A stretch of DNA of 34,642 nt from a bacterium (GTDB taxonomy: Bacteria > ARS69). Position numbers and translations under genes: made by a program. The stretch is from contig JALGZR010000033.1 in NCBI GenBank assembly GCA_025774805.1, positions 1 to 34,642 of the forward strand, written 5' to 3'. How positions within the stretch are numbered: position 1 is the first letter of the stretch; every line of letters begins with the position of its first letter. Below are positions 24,070-31,349 of this stretch, piece by piece. A model generated the notes under the pieces. The model had not been told where the DNA came from, searched no databases, and saw only the letters and a list, made by a program, of their open reading frames with translations.

Positions 24070-26652
24070 TTGCCTTTGAGCCGGTGCGCCCGATTCGCAC
24101 GAATCGTCCTTCCTCTGGTCAGTCTCGTCCTCGCCGCGCCGACGCCGAGTGATGCCCTGCGGACACGGAAGCTCCCGGAGGGACCGGAGCCCTTCGAGTC
24201 GAGTCTGGTGGATCGCGCCCGGACGCTCGACTCGTCCCGGATCCACGCCGTGGTCCGGGCGCCCGGCGGCCGGGCCCCGGGATCCCGTTCGGGGGAGGTG
24301 CGCCTCCTCCGCTCGATCGACGGCGATCTCTGGCTGGCGTCCCTTCCCGTGGACCTGGTGCGGGAGCGGCGGCTCCCCCGGCGGATCACCAAGGTGTGGG
24401 ATCTCCGTTCCGGCGATCGCAGAAGCCCCGAGCTCGAGGCCGCTCTCTCCCGATCCTCGCGGGACGGGGGGGCGCCGGTCGGACTTCGGGTCAAGGCATT
24501 CCAGGATGCGTCGCTGGAGACGGTCCGGGCGGCGGTTCGAGGGGCGGGGGGTCGGATCCTCTCCGAGGCGGCTCTCCTCGGCGTGCTCGACGTGGAGATT
24601 CCGTCCTCGGCGCTCGAGCTCCTGTCCGCTCTCGACGACGTTCGGTGGATCGAGCCGATTCCGCCCCTGCCGGCCATGGCCAACGACGGCATGCGGGTGA
24701 ACGCGGCCATCGAACCGCTCCACCAGCTCGGCCTCGACGGGACGGGCGTGGTGCTCGGCATGTGGGACGACGATCGGCCGGATACGCTGCATCCGGATCT
24801 CGCCGGTCGGGTGACGCCGTTGGACGGAATGTTCCTCTCCCCGCACTCGACCCATGTGGCGGGGGTCGCGGTGGGAACCGGAGTGAACAGCGTGAACCAC
24901 GGGGGAACGCCTTTTCAGTGGCGCGGCGTCGCCCCCGCCGCGACGCTCTTCGCCTGGGACGTGGAGGATCACCTGATCGAGTCCTTCACCGCGATCAACA
25001 CCTATGGCATCGACGTGTCGACGAACTCGTGGCGCTATCCGGTCGACGACTCGAACTGCGATCTCTTCGGGGACTACGGGAGCGACGCCCCTGAGTACGA
25101 CGCGATCGTGCGGGGGATCTTCGGCAAGCCCGTCTCCATCGTGTTCGCGGCCGGCAACGAACGGGACGACGGCATCTGCGGCAAGGACACCCTGGGGGGG
25201 TACTGGACGATGCCCCCCCCCGGCACCGCGAAGAACGTGATCACGGTCGGCGCGCACTTCTCGGACATGGCGTCGGCGATGACCGGCTTCTCCAACTGGG
25301 GGCCGACGGATGACGGCCGGATGAAGCCGGACATGACCGCACCCGGGTGTCAGCTGTTCGGGGACTTCGGAATCACGTCCACGACGACGGGGGTGGTTCC
25401 GGGGGGATATTTCGCTCGATGCGGCACGAGTCAGGCGACCCCCGTGGTGAGCGGGGCCATTGCACTGCTGGTCGGGGATTGGCGGGCGCGCTTTCCCGGG
25501 GATCCGCGGCCGGCGACCGCGAAGGCGCTCCTCGGCGGCTTCGCCCACGATCGATACGAGGTCGGACCGGATTACCGTTTCGGCCTCGGGGCGATCGACG
25601 TCGAGGCGAGCGACGTCGCCCTCCGCACGGCCACCACCCTGGAGGATGCGGTAGGTCATCAGCAGTCCGACGTGTGGTCATTCTGGGTGCCTTCGGGTGC
25701 CGATACGCTGCGAGTGACGATGGTCTGGGACGATCCGCCCGGGGCCGAGCTGGCCGACACGGCGCTCGTCAACGACCTCGATCTCATGCTCTTCGCTCCG
25801 ACGGCGGGCTCCTTCCTGCCGTTCGTGCTCGATCCGGAGGACCCGGACGCGCCCGCGGTTCCCGGATACAACCGCCTGGACAACGTGGAGCAGGTCCTGG
25901 TCGCCTCCCCGGAAGCGGGCGAGTGGACCGCATGGGTCTTCGGGACGAGTGTTCCCGACGGTCCCCAGGAGTACACGATCGTCGGCTTCGACACCCGGCC
26001 CCCGGCCGATCCCGCGGCCGCGTCCGCGAGCGCGGTGAACGACAGCACCGTCGCCCTGACCTGGATCCGGGCCGGGGACGCCGATCGGGCGGGAACCCTC
26101 GTCGTGCGCTCCAAGTTGCCGATCACCTGGACCCCCACCGACGGCTCGACCTATCCGGTGGGATCCACTCCGACCCACGGGATTCGGGTCGTCGTGAGCG
26201 ACGACATCGACCACTCCGTCACCCCTTACCTCGACACCCAGGTCCGGCCCGGCCTCGTCTACCGCTACGCCTTCTTCTCCTACGACGAGATCCCGAACTA
26301 CTCTCCCGGGGTGCACGACACCGCGAACGTCGCCGCCGAGGGCGTTCCTGCCTCTCCCGTCAAGCCCGCCCCGACGACGATTCGCTTCGCCCGGAGCGGT
26401 GCGAATCCCTCCCGGGACCGGGCCACGTTCCGATTCGATCTTCCGCGGGAGGCCGTCGTCTCGCTCGACGTCTACGACGCGGCGGGGCGGCACCTGATCA
26501 CCGTGCTCCGCGGCGAGCGGACGGCGGGATCTCACCGGGCGGTCTGGGACGGTCGCGATTCGAGAGGGGCCCGGGTGGCGAGCGGGATCTACTTCGCGCG
26601 ATTCCGGGCCCCGGGCTTCCACGCGATCGAGAAGGTGACGCTTCTCCGGTGA
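24070..26652 (+). CDS. Secreted subtilisin-like (S8) serine protease with FlgD-like C-terminal domain
   Basis: An 860-residue exported protease. TTG 24070 has GGAGAAG upstream and yields a signal peptide (RCARFARIVLPLVSLVLAAPTPSDA). A propeptide-like region (about 30-220) precedes the S8 domain with D233 (GMWDDD), H259 (HSTHVAG), oxyanion N363 (FAAGNE) and S454 (CGTSQATPVVSG), so the catalytic set is complete. A P-proprotein/jelly-roll-like region with DDPPGAELADTALVNDLDLML follows, then a fibronectin-like stretch. The last 80 residues (NPSRDRATFRFDLP, VYDAAGRHLITVLRG, WDGRDSRGARVASGIYF) form the FlgD-Ig-like domain that often serves as a C-terminal sorting signal in FCB-type bacteria. It is probably surface-bound or released; its target proteins are unknown. 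Confidence 0.92.
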   Translation: MPLSRCARFARIVLPLVSLVLAAPTPSDALRTRKLPEGPEPFESSLVDRARTLDSSRIHAVVRAPGGRAPGSRSGEVRLLRSIDGDLWLASLPVDLVRERRLPRRITKVWDLRSGDRRSPELEAALSRSSRDGGAPVGLRVKAFQDASLETVRAAVRGAGGRILSEAALLGVLDVEIPSSALELLSALDDVRWIEPIPPLPAMANDGMRVNAAIEPLHQLGLDGTGVVLGMWDDDRPDTLHPDLAGRVTPLDGMFLSPHSTHVAGVAVGTGVNSVNHGGTPFQWRGVAPAATLFAWDVEDHLIESFTAINTYGIDVSTNSWRYPVDDSNCDLFGDYGSDAPEYDAIVRGIFGKPVSIVFAAGNERDDGICGKDTLGGYWTMPPPGTAKNVITVGAHFSDMASAMTGFSNWGPTDDGRMKPDMTAPGCQLFGDFGITSTTTGVVPGGYFARCGTSQATPVVSGAIALLVGDWRARFPGDPRPATAKALLGGFAHDRYEVGPDYRFGLGAIDVEASDVALRTATTLEDAVGHQQSDVWSFWVPSGADTLRVTMVWDDPPGAELADTALVNDLDLMLFAPTAGSFLPFVLDPEDPDAPAVPGYNRLDNVEQVLVASPEAGEWTAWVFGTSVPDGPQEYTIVGFDTRPPADPAAASASAVNDSTVALTWIRAGDADRAGTLVVRSKLPITWTPTDGSTYPVGSTPTHGIRVVVSDDIDHSVTPYLDTQVRPGLVYRYAFFSYDEIPNYSPGVHDTANVAAEGVPASPVKPAPTTIRFARSGANPSRDRATFRFDLPREAVVSLDVYDAAGRHLITVLRGERTAGSHRAVWDGRDSRGARVASGIYFARFRAPGFHAIEKVTLLR

Positions 26653-26804
26653 GCGCGCTCCGGGCAGGAAAGGCTACCGGCGACGTTCGGGCGCCCGCAT
26701 AATGGAGGTCACTCAGGCGGGTGGGCGCGTCGACCTCCGGGCCAACCGTCGCCGCGTGCCGCCGTCGGAACGCCGTCGGGACCACCCCGGTGCGGAGAAC
26801 GGAC

Positions 26805-27704
26805 GTGAGGGACTTCCTGGACACGCTGGGAGAGGCGCTTCGGGCGGGGAACCCCCTCGCCGTGGCGACGATCGTCTCCAGTCGGGGATCGACCCCGCGG
26901 AAGATCGGGGCGAAGATGATCGTCCGCGCGGACGGCCGAATCGACTTCACGCTCGGGGGTGGACCGTTCGAAGCCCTCGTCATCGAAGACGCGCGGACGG
27001 CGATCGCCACCGGAGAGTCGGGGATCAAGTGCTACCGGTTCCTGCCGTCGGGGGATCACGCGACCGGACAGACCTGCGGCGGTGAGGTCGAGGTGTTCAT
27101 CGACGTCCACCGCCCGCCGGCCCGCGTCGTGCTGTTCGGAGGAGGCCATGTCGCCGTCCCGGTGTCTCGGCTCGCGAAGGCGACCGGGTTCCGGGTGGCC
27201 GTCATCGACGACCGGAGGGAGTTCGCGAGCCGGGAGCGCTTCGCGGAAGTCGACGAAGTCGTTCACGCCGAGGGGGGATACGCCCGTCTCGACTTCCCGC
27301 TGGAAGAGAACGACTACGTCGTCATCGTGACGCGTTGCCACGAGACGGACGAGGCATGTCTCCGGCTCGTGCTGAACGACGACCGGGAGCCGGCCTACGT
27401 GGGAGTGATCGCGTCGCGCCGGAAGGCGAGGCTCCTGCTGAAGAACCTCCGGGAGGACGGCTACCCGCCGGATCGCCTCGAGGCGGTGCGATCTCCGATC
27501 GGGCTCGACATCGGGGCCGAGACGCCCGAGGAGATCGCGGTGTCGATTCTGGGAGAGATCCTCGCCGAGCGGGCGGGACGACGGGCGCGCCCCCTGTCGG
27601 AGGAGACCCGAGTCCCGGAGAACGTCACGGTCCGGCGCGCGCCGCGGCCGAGGCGGGCAAGAGCGACTCGATCCTCCGCCGCGCCCCCTCCGACCAGCCC
27701 TTGA
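26805..27704 (+). CDS. XdhC/CoxI-family molybdenum-enzyme maturation protein
   Basis: About 299 residues from GTG 26805, with GGAG seven bases upstream (GTG 26790 is an alternative). The N-terminal XdhC_CoxI domain shows AVATIVSSRGSTPRKIGAKM and FTLGGGPFEA. A Rossmann-like domain follows (VVLFGGGHVAVPVSRLAKATGFRVAVIDDR), then ASRRKARLLLKNL and SPIGLDIGAETPEEIAVSILGEILAERAG, the family ending. Relatives help insert the sulfurated molybdenum cofactor into xanthine dehydrogenase or CO dehydrogenase. No molybdenum hydroxylase gene is nearby. The last 35 residues are Arg/Pro/Ala-rich and run 80 bases into the convergent gene, probably an untrimmed, nonfunctional tail. Confidence 0.88.
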   Translation: MRDFLDTLGEALRAGNPLAVATIVSSRGSTPRKIGAKMIVRADGRIDFTLGGGPFEALVIEDARTAIATGESGIKCYRFLPSGDHATGQTCGGEVEVFIDVHRPPARVVLFGGGHVAVPVSRLAKATGFRVAVIDDRREFASRERFAEVDEVVHAEGGYARLDFPLEENDYVVIVTRCHETDEACLRLVLNDDREPAYVGVIASRRKARLLLKNLREDGYPPDRLEAVRSPIGLDIGAETPEEIAVSILGEILAERAGRRARPLSEETRVPENVTVRRAPRPRRARATRSSAAPPPTSP

Positions 27705-28731
27705 ACACGTCGACGACGACCCCGTCTCCATCCATCACGAAGTTCAGCGGGACGAGGATCTCCTCGCCGGTGAACAGACGGGAGAAGACCGTCTCCTCCG
27801 CGAGGAAGATGGGGTAGGTCACGCCGAGCTTGCGGATCGTGCGCGGGACCTTCTTCCGGTCCTTGCCCATGTCGAGACTGAGCCCGATCACGTCGAGACC
27901 GTTGCGCTCGAGCTCCGGGACGAGGGCTTCGAGCTCCGGCATCTCGCGCCGACAGGGAACGCACCAGGTGGCCCACAGATTGACCAGGGTGTGGCGGCCG
28001 GTACGGCGGACGGCGGCGAGCCGCGTGCTCTCCCCGCCGACCGTGAGGAGCGGGAGGTCGGGAAACCGGTCACCCGGCCGGATCGCGAGGAGAGTCTCGA
28101 GCGCCTCCTCCCCGGACACGGGATCGGGGAGATCGAACTTCCTCTCCCGGATCACGTCGTACGATCCCTCGCCCTCCCGAACCGTGATCGAGGTGCGCGC
28201 GGGGATGTCCTCGAGGCGCTCGCGCGTTCCCGACGGCCAGACGATCTCGACCCATTCGACCCGGGCGTCGTCTCCCAGGCCGAAGATCAGCCGCGGGTCG
28301 CTCTGGGAGACGAAGCCGGAGCCGCCCGCCTTGATCTTCGTGAGAACGCCCTGCGAGGTCTTGACGCGGACGACCGCGCCGTAGGCGTTCCGACCGCTCT
28401 GCGTGCCTTCCAGCGTCACGCGCAGGAATCCGTCGTCCTGCCCGACGAGGTTGCGGAAGAGGTGATGGGCCTTGCCCTGGAGCGCCGTGAGGAAGATGTC
28501 GTAGTCACCGTCGTTGTCGAAGTCGGCGTAGACGGCGCCCCGGCCGTCGGTCTCCGAATCGATTCCCGACAGGCCGGAGATGTCCAGGAATCCCTCGCCC
28601 CGGCGGTTGAGGTGGACGTTGTCGCGCTCGTGACCACTGAACGAGAACCCCTCGCCGAGAATCTTGGCGAAGTGCCGATCCTGGTACTCCCCGCTGCCCG
28701 CCTCCTCCCGCTCCTCCGAGGACGCCAGCAC
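27625..28731 (-). CDS. C-terminal part of interrupted CRTAC1-like protein: FG-GAP, ASPIC/UnbV and TlpA-type thioredoxin
   Basis: This frame is the direct continuation of the gene at 28750-30450: same strand, same phase, separated only by one TGA and six sense codons (SLFWRH). Taken alone it would start at GTG 28731, which has no ribosome binding site and no signal peptide, so independent translation is doubtful. Residues 60-95 hold the last FG-GAP/VCBS repeat (YADFDNDGDYDIFL). An ASPIC/UnbV domain follows (about 100-190, GLGDDARVEWVEIVWPSG), then a TlpA/redoxin domain (about 218-365) with NLWATWCVPCRREMPEL, active-site pair C257 and C260, and VPLNFVMDGDG. The thioredoxin part should reduce or oxidise thiols outside the cytoplasm. 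With the upstream part and a decoded TGA, the protein is 941 residues. Confidence 0.8.
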   Translation of the reverse strand: MLASSEEREEAGSGEYQDRHFAKILGEGFSFSGHERDNVHLNRRGEGFLDISGLSGIDSETDGRGAVYADFDNDGDYDIFLTALQGKAHHLFRNLVGQDDGFLRVTLEGTQSGRNAYGAVVRVKTSQGVLTKIKAGGSGFVSQSDPRLIFGLGDDARVEWVEIVWPSGTRERLEDIPARTSITVREGEGSYDVIRERKFDLPDPVSGEEALETLLAIRPGDRFPDLPLLTVGGESTRLAAVRRTGRHTLVNLWATWCVPCRREMPELEALVPELERNGLDVIGLSLDMGKDRKKVPRTIRKLGVTYPIFLAEETVFSRLFTGEEILVPLNFVMDGDGVVVDVFKGWSEGARRRIESLLPASAAARAGP

Positions 28732-28739
28732 GTGGCGCC
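28721..28739 (-). other. SECIS-like hairpin just after the in-frame TGA
   Basis: On the minus strand, GGCGCCA (28739-28733), loop CGTGC (28732-28728) and TGGCGTC (28727-28721) form a 7-pair stem, including one G-U pair. The apical loop begins 17 bases after the TGA, inside the 16-37 base window described for bacterial SECIS elements, and has a G among its first two loop bases. Hairpins of this size are common in GC-rich DNA, so the match is suggestive only. Confidence 0.4.
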
Positions 28740-28749
28740 AAAAGAGGCT

Positions 28750-28752
28750 TCA
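28750..28752 (-). other. In-frame TGA within one continuous gene: selenocysteine codon or nonsense mutation
   Basis: The codon following GKGLKDT is TGA, and the same frame then reads SLFWRHVLASSEE and continues to a proper domain ending 374 codons later. No frameshift is needed. TGA is the ordinary stop of many other genes here, so general recoding of TGA is excluded. Selenocysteine insertion, a recent nonsense mutation and a base error all fit the sequence. Confidence 0.6.
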
Positions 28753-30450
28753 GGTGTCCTTCAGCCCCTTGCCGGAGATGAAGCCGTTCGGCGTGTGCAG
28801 ATCCTCCCAGCCGTCGTTGTCGAAGTCGATGAATCCCCCCCCGAACGCCCACCCGGCCGAGAAGGGGCCGACGGAGGCCGCCACGTTCTCCCACCGGCCT
28901 CCGACGTTGCGGAAGAGCGTGTTCCCCGCCGCGATCTTCGCGAGAGTCCGGGCGTACTCGGGCGTGCCCACCCCCTCGGGAAAGACCATCTTCAGGATGC
29001 GGTTGCCGGCCGTGGAGGACATGTTCGTGACGTGGACGTCGATACCGCCGTCGTTGTCGAAGTCTCCCAGGGAGACGCCCATGCCGTTCCCCGTGTCCTG
29101 GAGCCCGTACTCTTCGGTGGCCTCCCGGAATCGCGTCCCCTCGTTCACGTAGAACGCGTTCCGCCCGAAGTCGTTCGCGACGTAGAGATCGATGCGGCCG
29201 TCCCCGGTGAGATCACCGAACTGACCGGCGTAGGTCCACCGCGGATCGGAGACCCCCCACTCGCGGGCCACCTCCCGAAACGTCCCGTCCCCACGGTTGA
29301 GAAAGAGGAGATTCGGCGTGCCGTTCGTGGCGTCGCTCCACGAGTTCGGCATGATCCGCCCGTATTCGTTGTAGGAGCACACGAAGACGTCCGGGCGTCC
29401 GTCTCCGTTCACGTCCGCGGCGAGCGCGGAGTACCCGTGGGCGGGAACGGAGACGCCGGACTCCAAGGAGACGTCCTCGAAGATCAGTTTCCCCTCGGGC
29501 ACGAGGCGGTTCTCGAAGAGCATCTGGGTTCCGATGGCGGCCAGGAACAGGTCCTCGTCTCCGTCCTCGTCGAAGTCGAGGAACAGCGGCGCGTTGGCGG
29601 TGGGGGTGATCCCGATCATCGCCTCGGCGGCCACGTTTTCGAACGTTCCGTCTCCGCGGTTGCGGTACAGGAAGTTCTCGTGGCCTCCGGTCACGAGGAG
29701 ATCGATCAGGCCGTCCCCGTCGACGTCGGAGGTGGCGACTCCGCGGGCGAGAAAGACCTGGTTCCCCGGCGTCCCCCAGGGCGGAACGGCGTGGTCGGTT
29801 CCCGCGGGAAGGGCCACTTCGACGAACAGATCGGTGGCGGCCGTCTTGGCCTGGAGGTTCTCGATCTCGAAGGCATGGAGCACCCAGTCGGCGGGACCGC
29901 GCCGGCGGGCGCGAGCCCGGCCGTTCCCCTTGATCCACTCCCGATAGCCCTTCCCGTTCCGGCCGAGCCAGAAGAACTTGATGCGGGCATCGGCCTCGAC
30001 CGGATCTCTCTCGCGGACGTCGGCCCCCTTGATCTTGATGCGGACGTCCTCGATCGACTCGAAGTGGGAGAGGTGGTCCGCCCAGGCCTCCAGGAACGCC
30101 TCCCGGTCCAGGCCGCGCCGGGGCTCGCGCACCGGACGCTTCTCGATCCAGCGGACGATCGGCTTTGCCGGCCCGTCCGCGATCGGGACGTCGGTCCCGG
30201 TGAAGTCGGGCGCGAGTCGCGTCTCCACCGCCGCCAGATCGCGCGTCTTCAGCGCGAAGGAGAACTCGTGGAGGCTGTTCGCGAAGTCCTCGACGAGATC
30301 CTCGATCCGTTCGATCGAGCTCCGGTCGAACTCCCCCTCGGAAGGAGACGCGGCGACCGGCCCGGTCCCGCCGAGCGCGGCCGCTTCCCCGAAGAAGAGT
30401 CCGAGCGCGAGTGGGGTGATCCGTCGCCGCGCCTCGGGTCGGCCGATCAC
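28750..30450 (-). CDS. Secreted CRTAC1-like FG-GAP repeat protein, N-terminal part (ends at in-frame TGA)
   Basis: A 566-residue frame before the TGA. ATG 30450 overlaps the upstream stop as ATGA and has GGAAGGG five bases upstream. A signal-like N-terminus (ITPLALGLFFGEAAALGG) precedes an NTF2/SnoaL-like segment (about 40-195, SSIERIEDLVEDFANSLHEFSFALKTRD). Next come six FG-GAP/VCBS repeats of a beta-propeller, each with a calcium-type DxDxDG loop: SDVDGDGLIDLL, LDFDEDGDEDLF, ADVNGDGRPDVF, GDLTGDGRIDLY, GDFDNDGGIDVH and IDFDNDGWEDLH. The frame stops at NGFISGKGLKDT, inside the propeller. The seventh repeat and the ASPIC/UnbV domain lie after the TGA, so this product alone would be an incomplete fold. 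The protein should be periplasmic or extracellular; its ligand is unknown. Confidence 0.85.
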   Translation of the reverse strand: MIGRPEARRRITPLALGLFFGEAAALGGTGPVAASPSEGEFDRSSIERIEDLVEDFANSLHEFSFALKTRDLAAVETRLAPDFTGTDVPIADGPAKPIVRWIEKRPVREPRRGLDREAFLEAWADHLSHFESIEDVRIKIKGADVRERDPVEADARIKFFWLGRNGKGYREWIKGNGRARARRRGPADWVLHAFEIENLQAKTAATDLFVEVALPAGTDHAVPPWGTPGNQVFLARGVATSDVDGDGLIDLLVTGGHENFLYRNRGDGTFENVAAEAMIGITPTANAPLFLDFDEDGDEDLFLAAIGTQMLFENRLVPEGKLIFEDVSLESGVSVPAHGYSALAADVNGDGRPDVFVCSYNEYGRIMPNSWSDATNGTPNLLFLNRGDGTFREVAREWGVSDPRWTYAGQFGDLTGDGRIDLYVANDFGRNAFYVNEGTRFREATEEYGLQDTGNGMGVSLGDFDNDGGIDVHVTNMSSTAGNRILKMVFPEGVGTPEYARTLAKIAAGNTLFRNVGGRWENVAASVGPFSAGWAFGGGFIDFDNDGWEDLHTPNGFISGKGLKDT

Positions 30451-31121
30451 GACCCTTCCGGCGGGGACGAAGACGGAGAGGCCTCGGCCCGGGAGGTGTC
30501 GGGGTCCTCCTGCGCGCGGGGCGGGCCCCTCTTTCCCCAGACCACGTGCGGGGGATCGGGACGTCCGTTCACGCGGGCGGGAAAGGCCACGAAGCCCTGG
30601 ATCGCCCGATTGTCACAGTCGATCAGGGTCGCGTTCGAGGACCAGGCCGAACGGGTCGCATCGACGGTGACGACTCCTCCCGGCTCGTCGGGTCGCACGA
30701 GGACCTTTCCGACGCGGATTGGACCCCCGGGACAGTCGGGGCCGCTCAAGACCTGACCGATGGAGCCGGGGAACGCGTTCGGGATCGGGAGGGTGACCCA
30801 TCCTCGATCCATGGCGACGGTGTACGCGACGAACTCGCCCCCCTCGATCGTCAGGCCGTAGTCGATTCCCCGCACGGGAGAGGGGCCTTCCATGAAGACG
30901 TGAAACTCGAGCACGTCCTGCGATTCCTGCGTCACCGTCTGCACGTTCGGGTCCTCCGCGTCGAGACTGACGCGGACCCAGGACCCCGGGGTCGGCTCTT
31001 TCGCGGACAGAGGAACCGCCGCGAGAATCCAGGCCAGGGGGAGGAGGAGACCGGCCGCTTTCCACCGCCGGCCGGCGGGAGCGCCTCGAAGGTGGGAGGG
31101 GAGATGTTGGGTTCGGCTCAT
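30447..31121 (-). CDS. Secreted protein of unknown function, first gene of the FG-GAP operon
   Basis: A 224-residue protein starting at ATG 31121 behind GGAGAGG. A Sec signal peptide is clear: basic stretch to RRWKAAG, core LLLPLAWILAAVPLSA, cut near SAKEPTPG. The mature part (about 42-190) is predicted beta-rich (SWVRVSLDAEDPNVQTV, LEFHVFMEGPSPVRGIDYGLTIEGG, VGKVLVRPDEPGGVVTVDA) with two Cys (PDCPGG, LIDCDN) that could pair, followed by a Pro/Ser/Glu tail. This resembles the small Ig- or cohesin-like exported proteins of uncultured FCB-type bacteria, but I cannot name a family. The 4-base overlap with the FG-GAP gene implies tight co-expression and perhaps a shared location. Confidence 0.75.
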   Translation of the reverse strand: MSRTQHLPSHLRGAPAGRRWKAAGLLLPLAWILAAVPLSAKEPTPGSWVRVSLDAEDPNVQTVTQESQDVLEFHVFMEGPSPVRGIDYGLTIEGGEFVAYTVAMDRGWVTLPIPNAFPGSIGQVLSGPDCPGGPIRVGKVLVRPDEPGGVVTVDATRSAWSSNATLIDCDNRAIQGFVAFPARVNGRPDPPHVVWGKRGPPRAQEDPDTSRAEASPSSSPPEGS

Positions 31122-31349
31122 TCGGACCTCTCCGTCGGGGCTGCCCCCCGACGTCCGGAAGTCGCCACGATTCCGGCGCCCTCCGGCGGCGGGGTGGACT
31201 CCCTTCGAGTGTACCCGATTCGCCCCGGAACGAACCCGCCATTCCGGGGCGGGCGGACATCGCGATTGGAACCCGTTGTCGTCTCGCGGGTTCCCCGGCT
31301 CCCCGGCCTCGGCCTCCGCGGCCGGGCGGCCGGGGGCGATCCGGAGCGG
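31122..31349 (-). other. Intergenic leader upstream of the secreted-protein operon
   Basis: These 228 bases lie between the sulfatase-family stop and the secreted protein start, both on the minus strand. A TACACT -10-like hexamer (31213-31208) is present but has no good -35. A GC-rich stretch near 31305-31340 could fold but has no T-tract. No ORF here is convincing. Confidence 0.3.

Noticed and set aside
28729-28731. Independent reinitiation at GTG 28731 making a separate functional protein
   Set aside because: There is no Shine-Dalgarno upstream, the GTG lies in the loop of the hairpin, and the product would start in the middle of a beta-propeller without a signal peptide.
28750-28752. General reassignment of TGA as a sense codon in this organism
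   Set aside because: TGA ends many other complete genes in the window (for example recD2, the aminotransferase, dcd, PAP2 and the protease) at the expected family lengths.
27991-30756. A 921-codon open frame on the plus strand opposite the FG-GAP genes
   Set aside because: It is the stop-poor mirror of a GC-rich coding strand. Its translation is rich in Val, Glu, Arg and Pro without domains, while the minus strand shows six FG-GAP repeats and a signal peptide.
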